A stretch of 64,000 nucleotides of DNA from Elmis aenea (lineage: Eukaryota; Arthropoda; Insecta; Coleoptera; Elmidae): NCBI GenBank assembly GCA_947652605.1, contig OX393576.1, forward strand, positions 62,906,966-62,970,965, in the 5' to 3' direction. Under the pieces are notes generated by a model that was given only the letters and a program-made list of their open reading frames with translations, had not been told where the DNA came from and ran no database searches. Shown in pieces: positions 1 to 12,300 of the stretch (the first letter of the stretch is position 1; every line of letters starts with the position of its first letter). A program made the translations under genes and the position numbers.

Positions 1-114
1 ACAAACATTAGGATAAAACTTTTGTTTTACGAAAAAAAATCAGTCTCTAATAAAGGCACTGGGATTACATAAAGATTTATAATATTATTAATAATATTTA
101 AAGTCCCTGAATCC
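1..114 (-). other. 3' UTR / downstream flank of rols
   Basis: This is the sequence after the TAA stop on the minus strand. It is very AT-rich and shows no ORF and no canonical AATAAA on the minus strand within the window, so the poly(A) site probably lies outside it. Confidence 0.5.
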
Positions 115-399
115 TTATTCGTGAAGTGTGTCTACAGATATGGCTAGATCACGATAATTTGCCATTCTTATAGCAGGCGAAGACATCTTATTGCTAATTT
201 CATCTCGCAGGTATGTGAGGACTTTTCTTACTTCAACATTTTGAGGTGGTGTTAGACGAAGTGCCTCTCGGACGTCGGTGAGGGCATTTTCATACAACTT
301 CAGGTCTAGCCGAGCTTTGGCTCTTGCGTAATACGCTTCGAACGATTCTGGCTTCATACTTAATACTTGATTTACAAGCTCTATTGCTTCATCAGGCTC
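115..399 (-). CDS. rols: rols exon 10: C-terminal TPR exon with stop codon
   Basis: The exon encodes 94 residues and a TAA at 117-115. It holds a TPR helix pair ([20 protein letters not shown] is the clearest stretch), as in the C-terminal TPR block of TANC proteins, then a short Arg/Ser tail ending SVDTLHE. The acceptor TTTTTAG precedes GAG in phase 0, matching the phase-0 end of exon 9. The protein stops about 45 residues after the last TPR, so the long disordered C-terminal tail of vertebrate TANC1/2 is absent. Whether another isoform splices past this stop cannot be judged, because the window ends 114 bases later. Confidence 0.85.
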   Translation of the reverse strand, partial: EPDEAIELVNQVLSMKPESFEAYYARAKARLDLKLYENALTDVREALRLTPPQNVEVRKVLTYLRDEISNKMSSPAIRMANYRDLAISVDTLHE

Positions 400-3300
400 C
401 TAAAAATTAATTAAAAGAGATTATTTTAAATTATAATCACATACATCAAAAGTATATAAAAATTAAGTAAAATCCTTATCTTTGATAAATATTATTGGTG
501 GTTTGAAAATTGTAAAATTTAACTTACATTCATTTTCCTTTTACATCGTGACTGGTTGAGCAAGAAATTAATCCTTAACTGGTAAAACGCAGCATTTTGT
601 TCCCCTTGGTCATTAGTAGGAAATTTTTTGAGAGCATATTGGTAACGATGGGCCGCCTCTCTTAATCTACTTTTACGGTATAGAACATTACCATCTTCAA
701 GAAGTTTATTAAGAAGAATCAGCCTACAAAACAACCTCTTTAGTATATCAACTTTAAGCACAATTTTTTAATACCATACATTATTTCGGGTTTGCCTAAG
801 GCCATAGCCCATGTTGCTGGTCCCAATTTTGCACCTTTTTTCAGAAAACAGTGCACAACTTGTATATTTCTACATCCTATAGCTCTGTCGAGTGGTCGCA
901 TACCATTAACATCAACATGTTCAATCAGAGCGCCTCTATCCAATAACATTTGAACGATTGTGGGGTTGCCTTGAAATGCTGCAAGATCTAGAGGTGTTCT
1001 ACCAGTTTTATCAGTGTGGTTGAGATTGGCTCCGTGATCAAGTAAACTCTGACTTGCTTGAACTTTGCCTCGTAAGCAGGCCCAACAAAGCGAAGATAAT
1101 CCTTCACGATCTTGTTTTTCCAAAAGCGCACCTGAAATAATTAAAATAGTAGTTGCAAAAGTAAAGAAAAATGCAAAAATTTACCAATTACAATAATGTT
1201 TTTATTTGTTTTACTTAAGAATTATGCACATACTCCGCTAGTTCATTTAGATTTAGGGTTTTTAAACTCCATTACCATGGCTGGTTGTAAAATATAAAAT
1301 ATTTTTAAAACTACACCAATTGACTTAAAACTTTATACACGCGTTATTTTCACCATAATAACAATTATAATCCACTACCTGTTTCTTTAAATTATGATTA
1401 AAAAGTATTTTTTGACTTTTAAAAGTCATTTGACGTTTAATGACTTTTTAAACGTCACTTTGACAGTTTCAACGCCGTAACCATAGAATTTAAAAAAATG
1501 GGAGGAGCTTAGACGTCGTTGCCATGGTAATTAAAAAAAATGGGAGGAGCTTGAGCGTCGTTGCCATGGTAATTATAATTGTGCGCGAATTTTAAACATG
1601 CTATAAGCTAAACTTCATCCTGACGTTATTTACACGTTATAACAATTATTTACCCTAATTTCGTCCATAATACGATTTAAATATTTCGATAAAATCTAAC
1701 ATTTTTAATCTGGCTGAAACTTAATTTATCCGTTTATGCTCACCTTTATCCAAAAGCAGTTCAATCAGTCCAATATGTCCTTCTGCAGCTGCTAAAATAA
1801 GTGGAGTCCTTCCAACACTATCGCACTGTTCTAGAGCAGCATGATTTTGCATCAATCTCTCTGCTATAGCCCAGTGCCCTTCTTTTACAGCAAGCAACAA
1901 CGGAGACATTTCTTTTCGATTTGCTGTCGATATATTAGCACCACGATTTATCAAGGCCGTAGCCACACCATGACAACCATTTGTGGAAGATATTGTTAAA
2001 GCCGTTTCACCAGCTAGCGTGTCTTGTTTATCGATATTGATTTCAGCCATGTCCAGGAGATATTCGACGATTTCTGTATGACCCTGACCGGAAGCAGCTA
2101 TAAGAGCTTGCTGAGCTGCTTCAGCAAGATCTACATCATCCTGGCATTTTATAATCCAGTCACATGCCAGAAGGTATCCAACCACGTTGAGGTAACCATT
2201 TCGTGCGGCATGTACCAAAGCACATTGCCCGGCTGTGTCTACGTGACCAGGACTGGCCCCAGCAGCTATCAGTTGTCTTACTACATCGCAGTGTCCTTTA
2301 GCGGAAGCAAGGGATAGAGCCGTGGAGCCTTGACTGTTTGTTAACTCTACGTCCGCTCCAAACTCAAGTAACAGTGATACCATCTGTATAATTCCTTCGT
2401 GAGCGTACATGCAGAGAATGGGGGCATTCCCCAAGTAGTCGGTTACGTAGTTAGGCGATGCTCCAGCTAATAAAAATAGCCTTGATACCTTAACATTCGG
2501 ACTATATATGTTACGTAAGTTGCAAATGGCGGCTGATACGTTTGCAGAACTTTCAGCAATCCAATGTGCCTGAAGCTCCCGGGAAGACATGTTCTGGAAT
2601 ACCATGTTCCTGTATACATGCGCTTTTAGTATGTGGTGACCAAGTTCCATTGATTTATCGGCGTCTAAAGGAGCCTGTACTCGTGATAGTCGGAACGCAA
2701 TACTGGAATGACCAGATCGTAAGTCACATACGAATTTTGAGCTTTCATTTTCGTCTCGGCGTATTAACCATTCCCTGAATGATGGATGGAAAAACATATA
2801 CGTATTGTCTAGCCGTTTTACGAGAAAACCAGAGAGAAGTTTAAATCGCTGGAGGAACTCATCCCATGGAAGAAATTTATTAACTAATAAGGAATTTACG
2901 GAATAATATATCTCTAGTAATGTAAGCGGATAGAGAGCTGCTAAGCAAACGCTGAGAATGTGAGTTACTTTTTCAAAGGAACGTACTGTTGGGAATCTTA
3001 AATTAAAATGCAATAAATAAATTTGGGCTAAGCTAACTGGGAGGACTTTATAGCTGGATGATTTGGCTACTAGGTGCCCCCGTTCTAATAAGTCTAAAGT
3101 GAGTTTGGCGAAGAGAAATGATCCCTGACTCAACTGCAGTAAAAACTGGGAAAATTTATGTTGATTTACACTTTCGAGTTTGCCTGATGTAGATGACGTT
3201 ACGTTACTTTGAATGCTTGGGCTATTATGCAGCCTAAAGTTGATGTAGTCGACCAAATCCTTCTGGAGATTTTCATTTGAGCTTAGTTTATCCAAACTAA

Positions 3301-6300
3301 TTCGCGTATATGGCAACTGTTTTGTGATGTCTTGAAGTTGAGTTCGTACAGTAGCAACCACCTTCAACCACGATGGAAAACTTGCCATGTGTTTAGCAAG
3401 GAATGATGTGATTGTGTCACCATGGTCCGGCCTGTGGTACTCAGCCTCGCAAAGGCCGTCTATTAAAATAATGCAGTTTTGATTATCGATTTTTCCGGTC
3501 CGTTTTAACGCGGCTAGAGGCTCGAGTATGCCCCTGTTTAGGGCAAGGTCAGAGTTGGCTATACACTCTTTTAACGCAACAGCTCCTTGGAAATTAGGCT
3601 CACTTAAAAGGTGATCCCTGTAGGCAGCCAGCTGAGGGGCTTGGCATAGCTGTGCCGCGAGTGAGTGAATAAAATCAGGTACTAGGCAAGTATTGTTGTT
3701 ATCAGCTTGGCAAAAGTGATAACCGACGACATTGGCAGCGAGTTGCTTTATCCTTTCTGATACTAGATCTATTTGGTAATAAATACTTTGTGGACTAAGG
3801 GAACGTTCCGGAGAATGTACACTTGATTTTGACTGGTATGCTGGTTCTTTTCTCCGACCAAAACAGCTGTATTCCACTAGTTGAAGAATCAAAGCTGTTT
3901 TGCCGGTACCTGGATTGCCTGATATAAGAACACCTTGATTTGAAGACCCTGTAAAATAACTCATTTGAAACAAACTTTATAGACACGCATTTTACACCAC
4001 AAATAACAATTGTCCAACCAGAGTTAATTCAAATTTCGATTTTTTTTTTTAATGAAAAATTGAATGTGCAGAGTGTAGTCTGGCAACCCTATATGAGACA
4101 TGATCTAATTCCCAAGGTTGTTAATCTGGAAACATATAACAATTACTTACCAATTATATCTTCAATTTCTTTAACAAGCCAATGACGACCAAGAAATAGT
4201 GGATCAGGTTCTTGTAAAGGTACTTCAAAAAACAATGGTTTTAAAGTAAGCTGGGGTGTACGGTACTGTGCAAAACGTATTTTTGGGTCCAACGGTCCCT
4301 TAATTGTAGCTGTTCTTGCTGATCTTCTAATACAAGTTCTTCTTGAATGGAACGTACTGAGATCATCTAATTGTCCAGGTTGTGTTGCTGAAGAAAAGGC
4401 TTAATTTAAAATTGCACATGAAATAAGTGCTTACAAGTAGTCTCATGGAATATAGGTAGATTGTTTTAGAGATAAAACTGTTCTTGTTAGGCTAATTGTC
4501 TAAAAGAAGGAGGAATTTACCTGTAACGCTGTGTCTTCTGCTGACAGGACTAGAACTGCAGTTGCTTTGTCCAGACATGGACATAGACATAAGCGAACCA
4601 ACACTTTCAGAACTTGGATTGTTTCGGTGCTGTTCCTCTGAACTTCCAGTTAATGTTGATACAGGGCTGGTATTTGTGGACAAAAGAGTTGTATTATCGT
4701 AACTTGCTAATGAAGAACAAGACTCATGGGAGTTGCGAATTGGAGGCCTTCGTGGCCGCCGTGCTCCATCTCCAAGTAATAACCCAAGTCTCATGTACAT
4801 ATCACTTTCCGACGATTTTTTTGTTGTAACAGGTTTAATTGTTCCGCCTTCATCATCTGTAAAGTACAATTTTATATTAGATATATGAAGGAAGTTATTT
4901 ACGGAATCCAAATGCTTTAAAAGTGCATCTTAAACAATAAACGTGTTATGAAATGAAAGCATTTTTGTAGCACTCTCATTACAATTGCATAAATATATAC
5001 GTTTACTATGCAAGAAATGTAAATTTTATGACGGAGGTGCAAGCCTATAGATGTAAAACCCAAAAATATTCAGTTCCAATAATTTGTGAGTGATGACCAT
5101 GTTCATATATAAGAGTTAAATAGAAGATTGTTGCGGAATCATTCCAAATATATTTTAAATACTCATGTAACTGTAATTGTAATTAGTGATAGGCAAAACG
5201 AAAAAAAAACACACACATGCACAAATCCAAGTTACACTTCAAGAAGCTAAGGTACATAAATAAAAAATAGACTGCTTCAAAATAAACGTGGCTCATGCAG
5301 GTGCAAAAAAAAACACTACAAATCACACAATTTTCGTGCCTGATATAAGTTGATTAAGGCCTGTATTGGCACTTGAGCTGCCTGCTGACCATAAAGATCG
5401 AATTTTTCCTAAGATAACACTAGGCCAGTGACGATTTTCTGTGGACGTTGTTGATGCAGTCATTGAGGCTGTGAGAAAATGATTTATCCAGTATTAAGAA
5501 AAACCGTCTAAGGAAGAGTTGTACGTTTCGAGTAATAGAATTACTCTTTTTGTACTTTGTAGTTAAACATAATTCGCAGTGATCAAAAATATACGACTTG
5601 TGCTTATTAATGATGGAAAAGCTAGTAAAAAGTGCGTCAAATTATGTTGAAATTAGAGCAATGAATTAGAGAAATCGTTGCAAAAAAGTGTTCCATAAAA
5701 CATTAAGACAACAGGAGACAAATCAGACATCCATAAGCTAGTCGACTGCATTTTGAACAAACCAAATCGACTCCTTTTTAAATGCATTACTTGCGTTCAC
5801 TTCAGATTACAAAAGATAATCGTGTTGGTTTTGCTGGTGATACGTTAATGAATCGGACATAATATCTGCATAATGATATCAAGTTAAGTCTGGATGGGCA
5901 TGTAAATCAATATAGCCAACAAGTGTTGTTGGAACGATAATAATCCTCAGTCAGCTATGATCAAGATGTTGCAAGCATATCATTTACGCCAGTTGCCTTC
6001 AGTTAAACTCTTGATGTAATTTATAGACGTATGAAAAATCGTGTCCAGTGTATATTGCAGTACGTTACAAAATACTTAATTTCTTCATAAAAGAAACCAA
6101 TAAAATTTAAATTTTATACTTATAGAATGATATATACACCGCAAGTAAAAATTTAAAAAAAAATCTGAAGATTTGGAGCTTCTGCAATAGACTTCATGGT
6201 TTGTAAAAATGTAAGTAATAATTATTGACCTTCAGTGCAAAATTTTTAACAGCTTTTTTTTTTTGGAAGAATTTTAATTAGAGCTTTGCGATTTATTTTG

Positions 6301-9300
6301 GAAATATGTCTTTGTGAACATATACATTTTTTAAATCTGTACCCTTAAAAAATGTAGTGCTATTAACTGACTCAGTTAAAAATCTTCATAGATTTACTAT
6401 CTTATATTCTGCAGAAAGTCACTTAGGACACAACCGCAGTTTTATTTTATTTTCCAACCAACATCCTACGCCACTCGTACCTACAAACGGATATTACTTA
6501 ACACCCACGCGACGCCCTCAAATATTAACTCTTGTCCTTTTAAATTAGCGCCAATAATCTAACATGTAATAAACATAATTCAAAGATTAACCTGATATTG
6601 CGGAGTCCCCTGTTGCTTGCCTCGCAGCACGCTGGGCAAAAGGACTTCTTAAAGCTTTTGGACTTAGAAAAAACTTCCTTCGCGACTGGGGAGGCGTCGG
6701 ACAGCTTTGCGTCATCGCGTTTGGGTCCAGGCGATTTTTAGGATTGCTTGGGCGCGTTTTTGGCAGTTTTTCTGGATGCCCCGATTCTCCTCCTGACGAT
6801 AAGTCCTGGCGACTCTGCAGACAACAATTTTTATTAGTTAAATAACGCAAGTTACAAGAAGTGGCTAAATTTAATGGAGAGTCTTAAGAGGTTAACACTG
6901 TCTACGTCGCTAGTTCTCTACAATAATAATAAACGGAAATTCAAGCGAGTGCGTTTGTTAACAAACTTTATATCAGAGTGTTAAGAAGTAGTTTAACATA
7001 ATTTAGAACGTAGACTGCCTGTAATCGTCTTGTGCATATAAAATATATTATTATATCCAGGCTAAAAAATCTTCTCCATTTCCGCTAATATTCAAGTAAT
7101 ATATTATGTTCAGTAGCTAAATATTGTAGTAAATTAGTTTAATGAGTCTACCCGACAGGTTGCTAATTAGATCTACGTTTATAAATAGACAATAATAAAT
7201 TTTGAATTAGAGATTTGCGACAAATGCTCAAAAAATAAAATTATCAAGTAGTTTAAATGTTTATTTGCTGTTATTTATTAGTTGTACTAAGCGTTCAGAG
7301 CAAGCCTTTGAGGAATTATATGAGCATTGCACGTTATGAATATTTCATTAGTGAAAACGAAAAACGTGTACAAATATTACTTGACTAAGATTTATAACTT
7401 AATAAAAACACGCATTTTAGACAATGGTTATTACCTATTTAGCTGTTATGTAAGAGTTGCTTGTTTGAAATAACGGTACGATGTTGGCAAAAAACTGGAA
7501 AATTTATTTCTTGAAGAAAGATTTATGTGACAGTGTTATTATGATCGACAACATTCAATCAGTTATTTTAAAAAATCAATTCGAGTTCTTAATTATTGTT
7601 AAAGAGATTCATGTATTAATACAGGGTGATTGATTGAGACCGGTACTTAAAAATATATGAAGAATGAGAAAGGGTATGGATCTGAAATTTTGGTTATGAC
7701 CACAATGGCATCTGATCTGTTTATTGAAAATATTTTCAATATGGCGACATTTCCGGAAATACCAGAAGTTGACGTCTACTTTCTTATTTCAAATACAATG
7801 GTCTATTTTTAATTGCATTTTCGGATTCAAAACGTTATTTTAGACTTTTGTTAGCATTCCCTATACCTAAGTGCAGTCATTTTTTAGACTTTTGGACTTT
7901 TTTGAAAAATTTTTGATTTTCATCGTGATGCTTAATGTTATCTAACGCCGTAATTTTTGAAGAAAAAACGCTTAAATTTAGACCATGCCTAGAAGAAACC
8001 TTGAAGTACATACTGGAATTTTTGCAATTGATGCATTAGTTACAGGGTGTCCAAAATTTAATTTTCTTTTAATACAACTTCAGACCACTAAAACTCGTTT
8101 TTTTCAAATACAATGCCCAAACTTTTCTTTCATTTTCTAGTGCAAAATTACATTCTGCATCAATCTGTATTAGCTTTTCTTATATCTATCTGCAACAATT
8201 TTCGAGTTATTAAGAATTTTTGATAAAGTTAAGAAAAATTGCAACATTTTTAAATAGTTAGCCTTGGAAATGACAACAAATGCCAACATTAATAACTGTA
8301 AACCACTTTTATTGCGTTTGTTTGAAGTATCCATGAAAATGGAAAATCAAGAGTATTCAAACACGAATATTTTTAACTTATTTTATATTCATGAAGAATG
8401 TCACAAGATTATTGAAAGAACTTGCCGTGTGTTCAGTGAGAGGTATCCTTATTTGACTGTAATGACCAGACAGAAATTTCAATGAAAAGAATAATTTTTT
8501 TTGCAATTTGGAAGAGTGAAATCTGCTAGTATTCGACCTAAGTGTGTGACAAATAATGAAACTAACGAAGTTAACATCCTAGGATATTTGAATGATATAG
8601 ATGTCAGCGGTCAATTCGATTGGCAGCGCAAGACTCGGGTTTAACATACTATGCTGTACAAGCTACATTAAAAATGCACAACTATTCGTTCGCACTTTCA
8701 ATAATCTTGTGATATTGTCTATGAATGTAAAATAATTTCAAAATATAGGTACGTGTTTGAATACTCTTGATATTCAATTTTTATGGATACTTCAGACAAA
8801 CGCAATAAAAGTGGTTTACAGTTATTATTATTGGCATTTGTTGTCATTTCCAAGGCTTACTATTTAAGAATGTTGAAATTTCTTTTAACTTTATCAAAAA
8901 TTCTTAATAACTCGAAAATTGTTGCAGATAGGTATGGGAAACGTTAATACAGATTGATGCAGAATGTAGTTTTGCATTAGAAAATAAAAAAAAAATTGGG
9001 CATTGTAATTTAAAAAAAAACGAGTTTTAGTGGTCTGAAATTGTATTAAAAGAAAATTAAATTTTGGACACTGTCAGTAATGTAACAATTGCAAAAATTC
9101 CAGGATGTACTCCAAGGTTTCTTCTAGGCATGGTCTAAATCTAAATTAAAGCGTTTTTTTCTTCAAAAATGGCGGCGTTAGATATTATTAAGTATCACGA
9201 TGAAAATCAAAAAATTATCAAAAAAGTCCAAAAATCTAAAAAATGACTGCACTTAGGTATAGGGAATGCTAATAAAAGTCCCTCTAAAATAACGTTTTAA

Positions 9301-12300
9301 ATCCAAATACGCAATAAAAAATATACCATTGTATTTGAAATAAGAAAGTAGAGGTCAACTTCCGGTATTTCCGGAATTGTCGCCATATTGAAAATATTTT
9401 CAGTAAACAGATCAGATGCCATTATAGTTATAACCAAAATTTCAGATCCATACCCTTTTTCATTCTTCATATATTTTTAAGTACCGGTCTCAATCAATCA
9501 CCCTGTATAAATAAGTGTAATAAAAAGTAACCTTCCTTTTGTTTCTGATAGATGTGCTAGACTAACTTTAAGACTCTCGCCCCTTTACTAGAAGCAATCT
9601 TACTTATTTTTTGCACATACATAGTTTACGTGTTAACGGAGATACATATGTTTCTTGAGATTTAATAATGACGATTTTACAAGTTTAGCCCCGGACAAAG
9701 TACAGTTAGTACAAATACGGTGGTCCATCTTGTTTTTTCGTACAAGATTTTTGAGACTTAAACGATTTTAATAGGCTAAATGAACACATAAAAACACACG
9801 AGGTCACATATGCGGACCATACATAAGGAAGTTTAAATTAACTACTTCCTTTAGTCATGTCAGAAATGATCTAATATGAATGCTGCTAAATCAACTATTA
9901 CCGTTCTGCTCTATTACTATCCAATGTGATCGGTAAAATATTTTCGCGTTTAATTAAGTTAAAAAACTACCGTATGGTAATTAATTCTGCAACATTAAAT
10001 CAAAATTATGGACGAGGAGATGAGGTATTAATTATAGAACGTAGCTATTATCTCATTAGAATTTTAATAATTAAGTCTAAAATGTTTATAATCGAAATAA
10101 TATGAAATTATTGGTTATCTTAATGTTGCTATTCACAGCACTACCTGTCGTACAGTTATTGGCTATAGCTATAAATATTATTAAACTGGCTGTTAAAAAG
10201 ATGAATAACGATAATAAAAATAAATTGGAGATTTGCTTTTGAAAATAAGAATTGGAAGTGATAAAGTATTTTTTGCACACGTAAAAAAAATCAGTGAAAC
10301 AATTATGCATATTTTGAATGTTTCTTAAATTAATAATAATAAAAACTGAAACAAAACTACTTAAGCAGGGCCGGTTTTACCATCAGGCAAGTCTAGGCAA
10401 TTGCATAGGGGCTCCAGGTTATGGGGGCGACAGATTTCCTCATAAAAACAAGGCAAAATTCGTATGATATCATATACAAATGTATTAACGTCTTAAAACC
10501 TACAGTTTTTGGGTAAAAAATTAAATAAGTGAACATGCACTTACCAAATAAACACGAAAACACCTGTAACTTTTACTCAATATGTACAAACCATGGTAAC
10601 CACCAAAACGAACCATTTTATTTTAGAATATTTGATGGTGCATGTCCACTTATTTTATGTTTTTTACTCAAAAACTTAAAGAATTAAGCGAAAAAGCTCT
10701 GATAAAAAAACCAACAAGGGTCGCCTTTTTCAGCTCCTTGTGAAGGTGGGAGATAATTGAAAATATTACTGTGAAAAATCTTTTAATAAGTAAAAACCAT
10801 CTACCAAAAGTAATTTTTTTACATTTCTCCAAATTTGAGAAATAAAACGAACACCTACTTTCACCGTTCCCTTTATGGGAGTGTAACTCCGAAAGGAGAC
10901 GATTTAGGAAAAAAAATACATGAAAGCCCCACTTAATTTTTGATAAGGAATTACCTCCCGAAGTTTTTCGCAATATTTATGAATCACCCTGTATATAGGA
11001 CATACGCACATTTAGACAATATATGGGGGTGCCCAAATTTTCTTTGCCCTTTACCCTTGCGCCGGCCCTGTACGTGTGCATTATGAGAATTATGAATATA
11101 AAAAGATTATTAATAATTTGCTTACGATCACATTATGGTTTTGACCAATTTGTATTATAGCATGGTTGTGTATCGAATTTGCGAATCATAAAAGAAGTTT
11201 GCTACTGGTAAGCTAGTGAAAAATTACCTGCATAAATGTGGTGAAGTGTCCATTAGTTTTAACTTTGGTTCTTGGTTGTAATCGATCACATATTTTATCA
11301 GTCTGAATGTAGGGAGTGTTTATATCACCATATAATGTGATTTCAGAGCCTCGGAGGCCCGAACAACCTATCGGCTTTTGGCAGGAACCAACTGAAACAA
11401 AATAAAAATGTAATGACTAGCTTTCCAACACTTTTATAGAATATATGTGCACATTAAATATTGGAACGGACTCGTAAGGCCCAGTAATTGTAAGTTTTTG
11501 CCTGAAATATATTAAAAGCTTTGTTTTTAAAAAAAATATAGGTAAGCATAATTTTTTCCGGAAAGTGGGTAAACAGGCAACTCTCGGTAAAATAGATGAA
11601 TACAAACAAGGTATAGTCAACGTCATGTCTAATGGCGAGCGGTGGGGGTGTTTTCGCGCTTCAGACGCTAGAAAATAATATGGTCCACGGACCATAGCTA
11701 GCGCAAAGTGTTAATTAATCTATAATAAAAAAAAGATAGTGCTGCATCGTTCAAAATTTTCATGAAAATGTAAATTTTACGAAAACACTTGACTTTAGAT
11801 CCATACAACCTCAAACATTTTTTTAAAGTCAATTTTAAGAGGGATCTAAAAATGTAAAAATATACCGGATGTTCTACTTTTTCCAAGTTTGAGCCCGTTT
11901 CCGGTTGAACCGAAAGTCGAATTGCAACCTCAGTATTTTCATCGAATCCAAAAAAAATACGATAACGCTTAGATTCAAAATTTCATTGTAGTATCTTTAA
12001 TGATGTTTTAGATATTTGTCTGTTTCCATACTTTTGCGCATCTCTGTAGTCGAAGCTTGTGAGTTTTTTTTCTCTTGATTTATAACTTAATGTCAATCTT
12101 AATTTTGCCGTTATTAATCTGTCGTACTTTCGCATCTATGAAAGCCCCGACGTAACTGTTAAAAACTTATACATTGCAAGGTTCCACTTGACTGCGTATA
12201 AAACGTTTCGTAAGTGGTATTTACTTTATGATATTTTTTTTTAAATCACACGATATTCTCATGAAAACTATGATCACAGTTTATCAAAATAATAATCTAT

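Larger units (their letters stand above)
7622..9505. mobile_element. Foldback element A1 (CAGGGTGATTG ends), carrying nested foldback A2
   Basis: The left end CAGGGTGATTGATTGAGACC and its reverse complement at the right end are nearly identical, and the inverted arms (about 7622-8040 and 9076-9505) can be followed throughout with few mismatches. TA borders both sides, as for Tc1/mariner insertions. A second foldback sits where the loop of A1 would be. No intact gene. Confidence 0.9.
6815..11227 (-). other. rols intron 3 (unique parts)
   Basis: A 4,413-bp intron with phase 0 at both ends. It holds the nested foldback at 7622-9505 and the hAT-like element at 10366-11070, annotated separately. 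In 6850-7620, 9506-10365 and 11071-11227 only AT-rich unique sequence is seen. A hidden phase-0 exon cannot be excluded. Confidence 0.6.

Noticed and set aside
2024..2778. Plus-strand ORFs opposite rols exon 7
   Set aside because: Antisense shadows of a strongly conserved coding exon.
5315..5560. Possible additional rols exon between exons 4 and 5
   Set aside because: Locally mixed composition, but no open frame with matching splice phases; exons 4 and 5 already join cleanly in phase.
8264..8485. Plus-strand ORF of 73 codons as a host gene
   Set aside because: Its first half lies in the inverted arm of foldback A2 and the second half is the decayed transposase domain; not a host gene.
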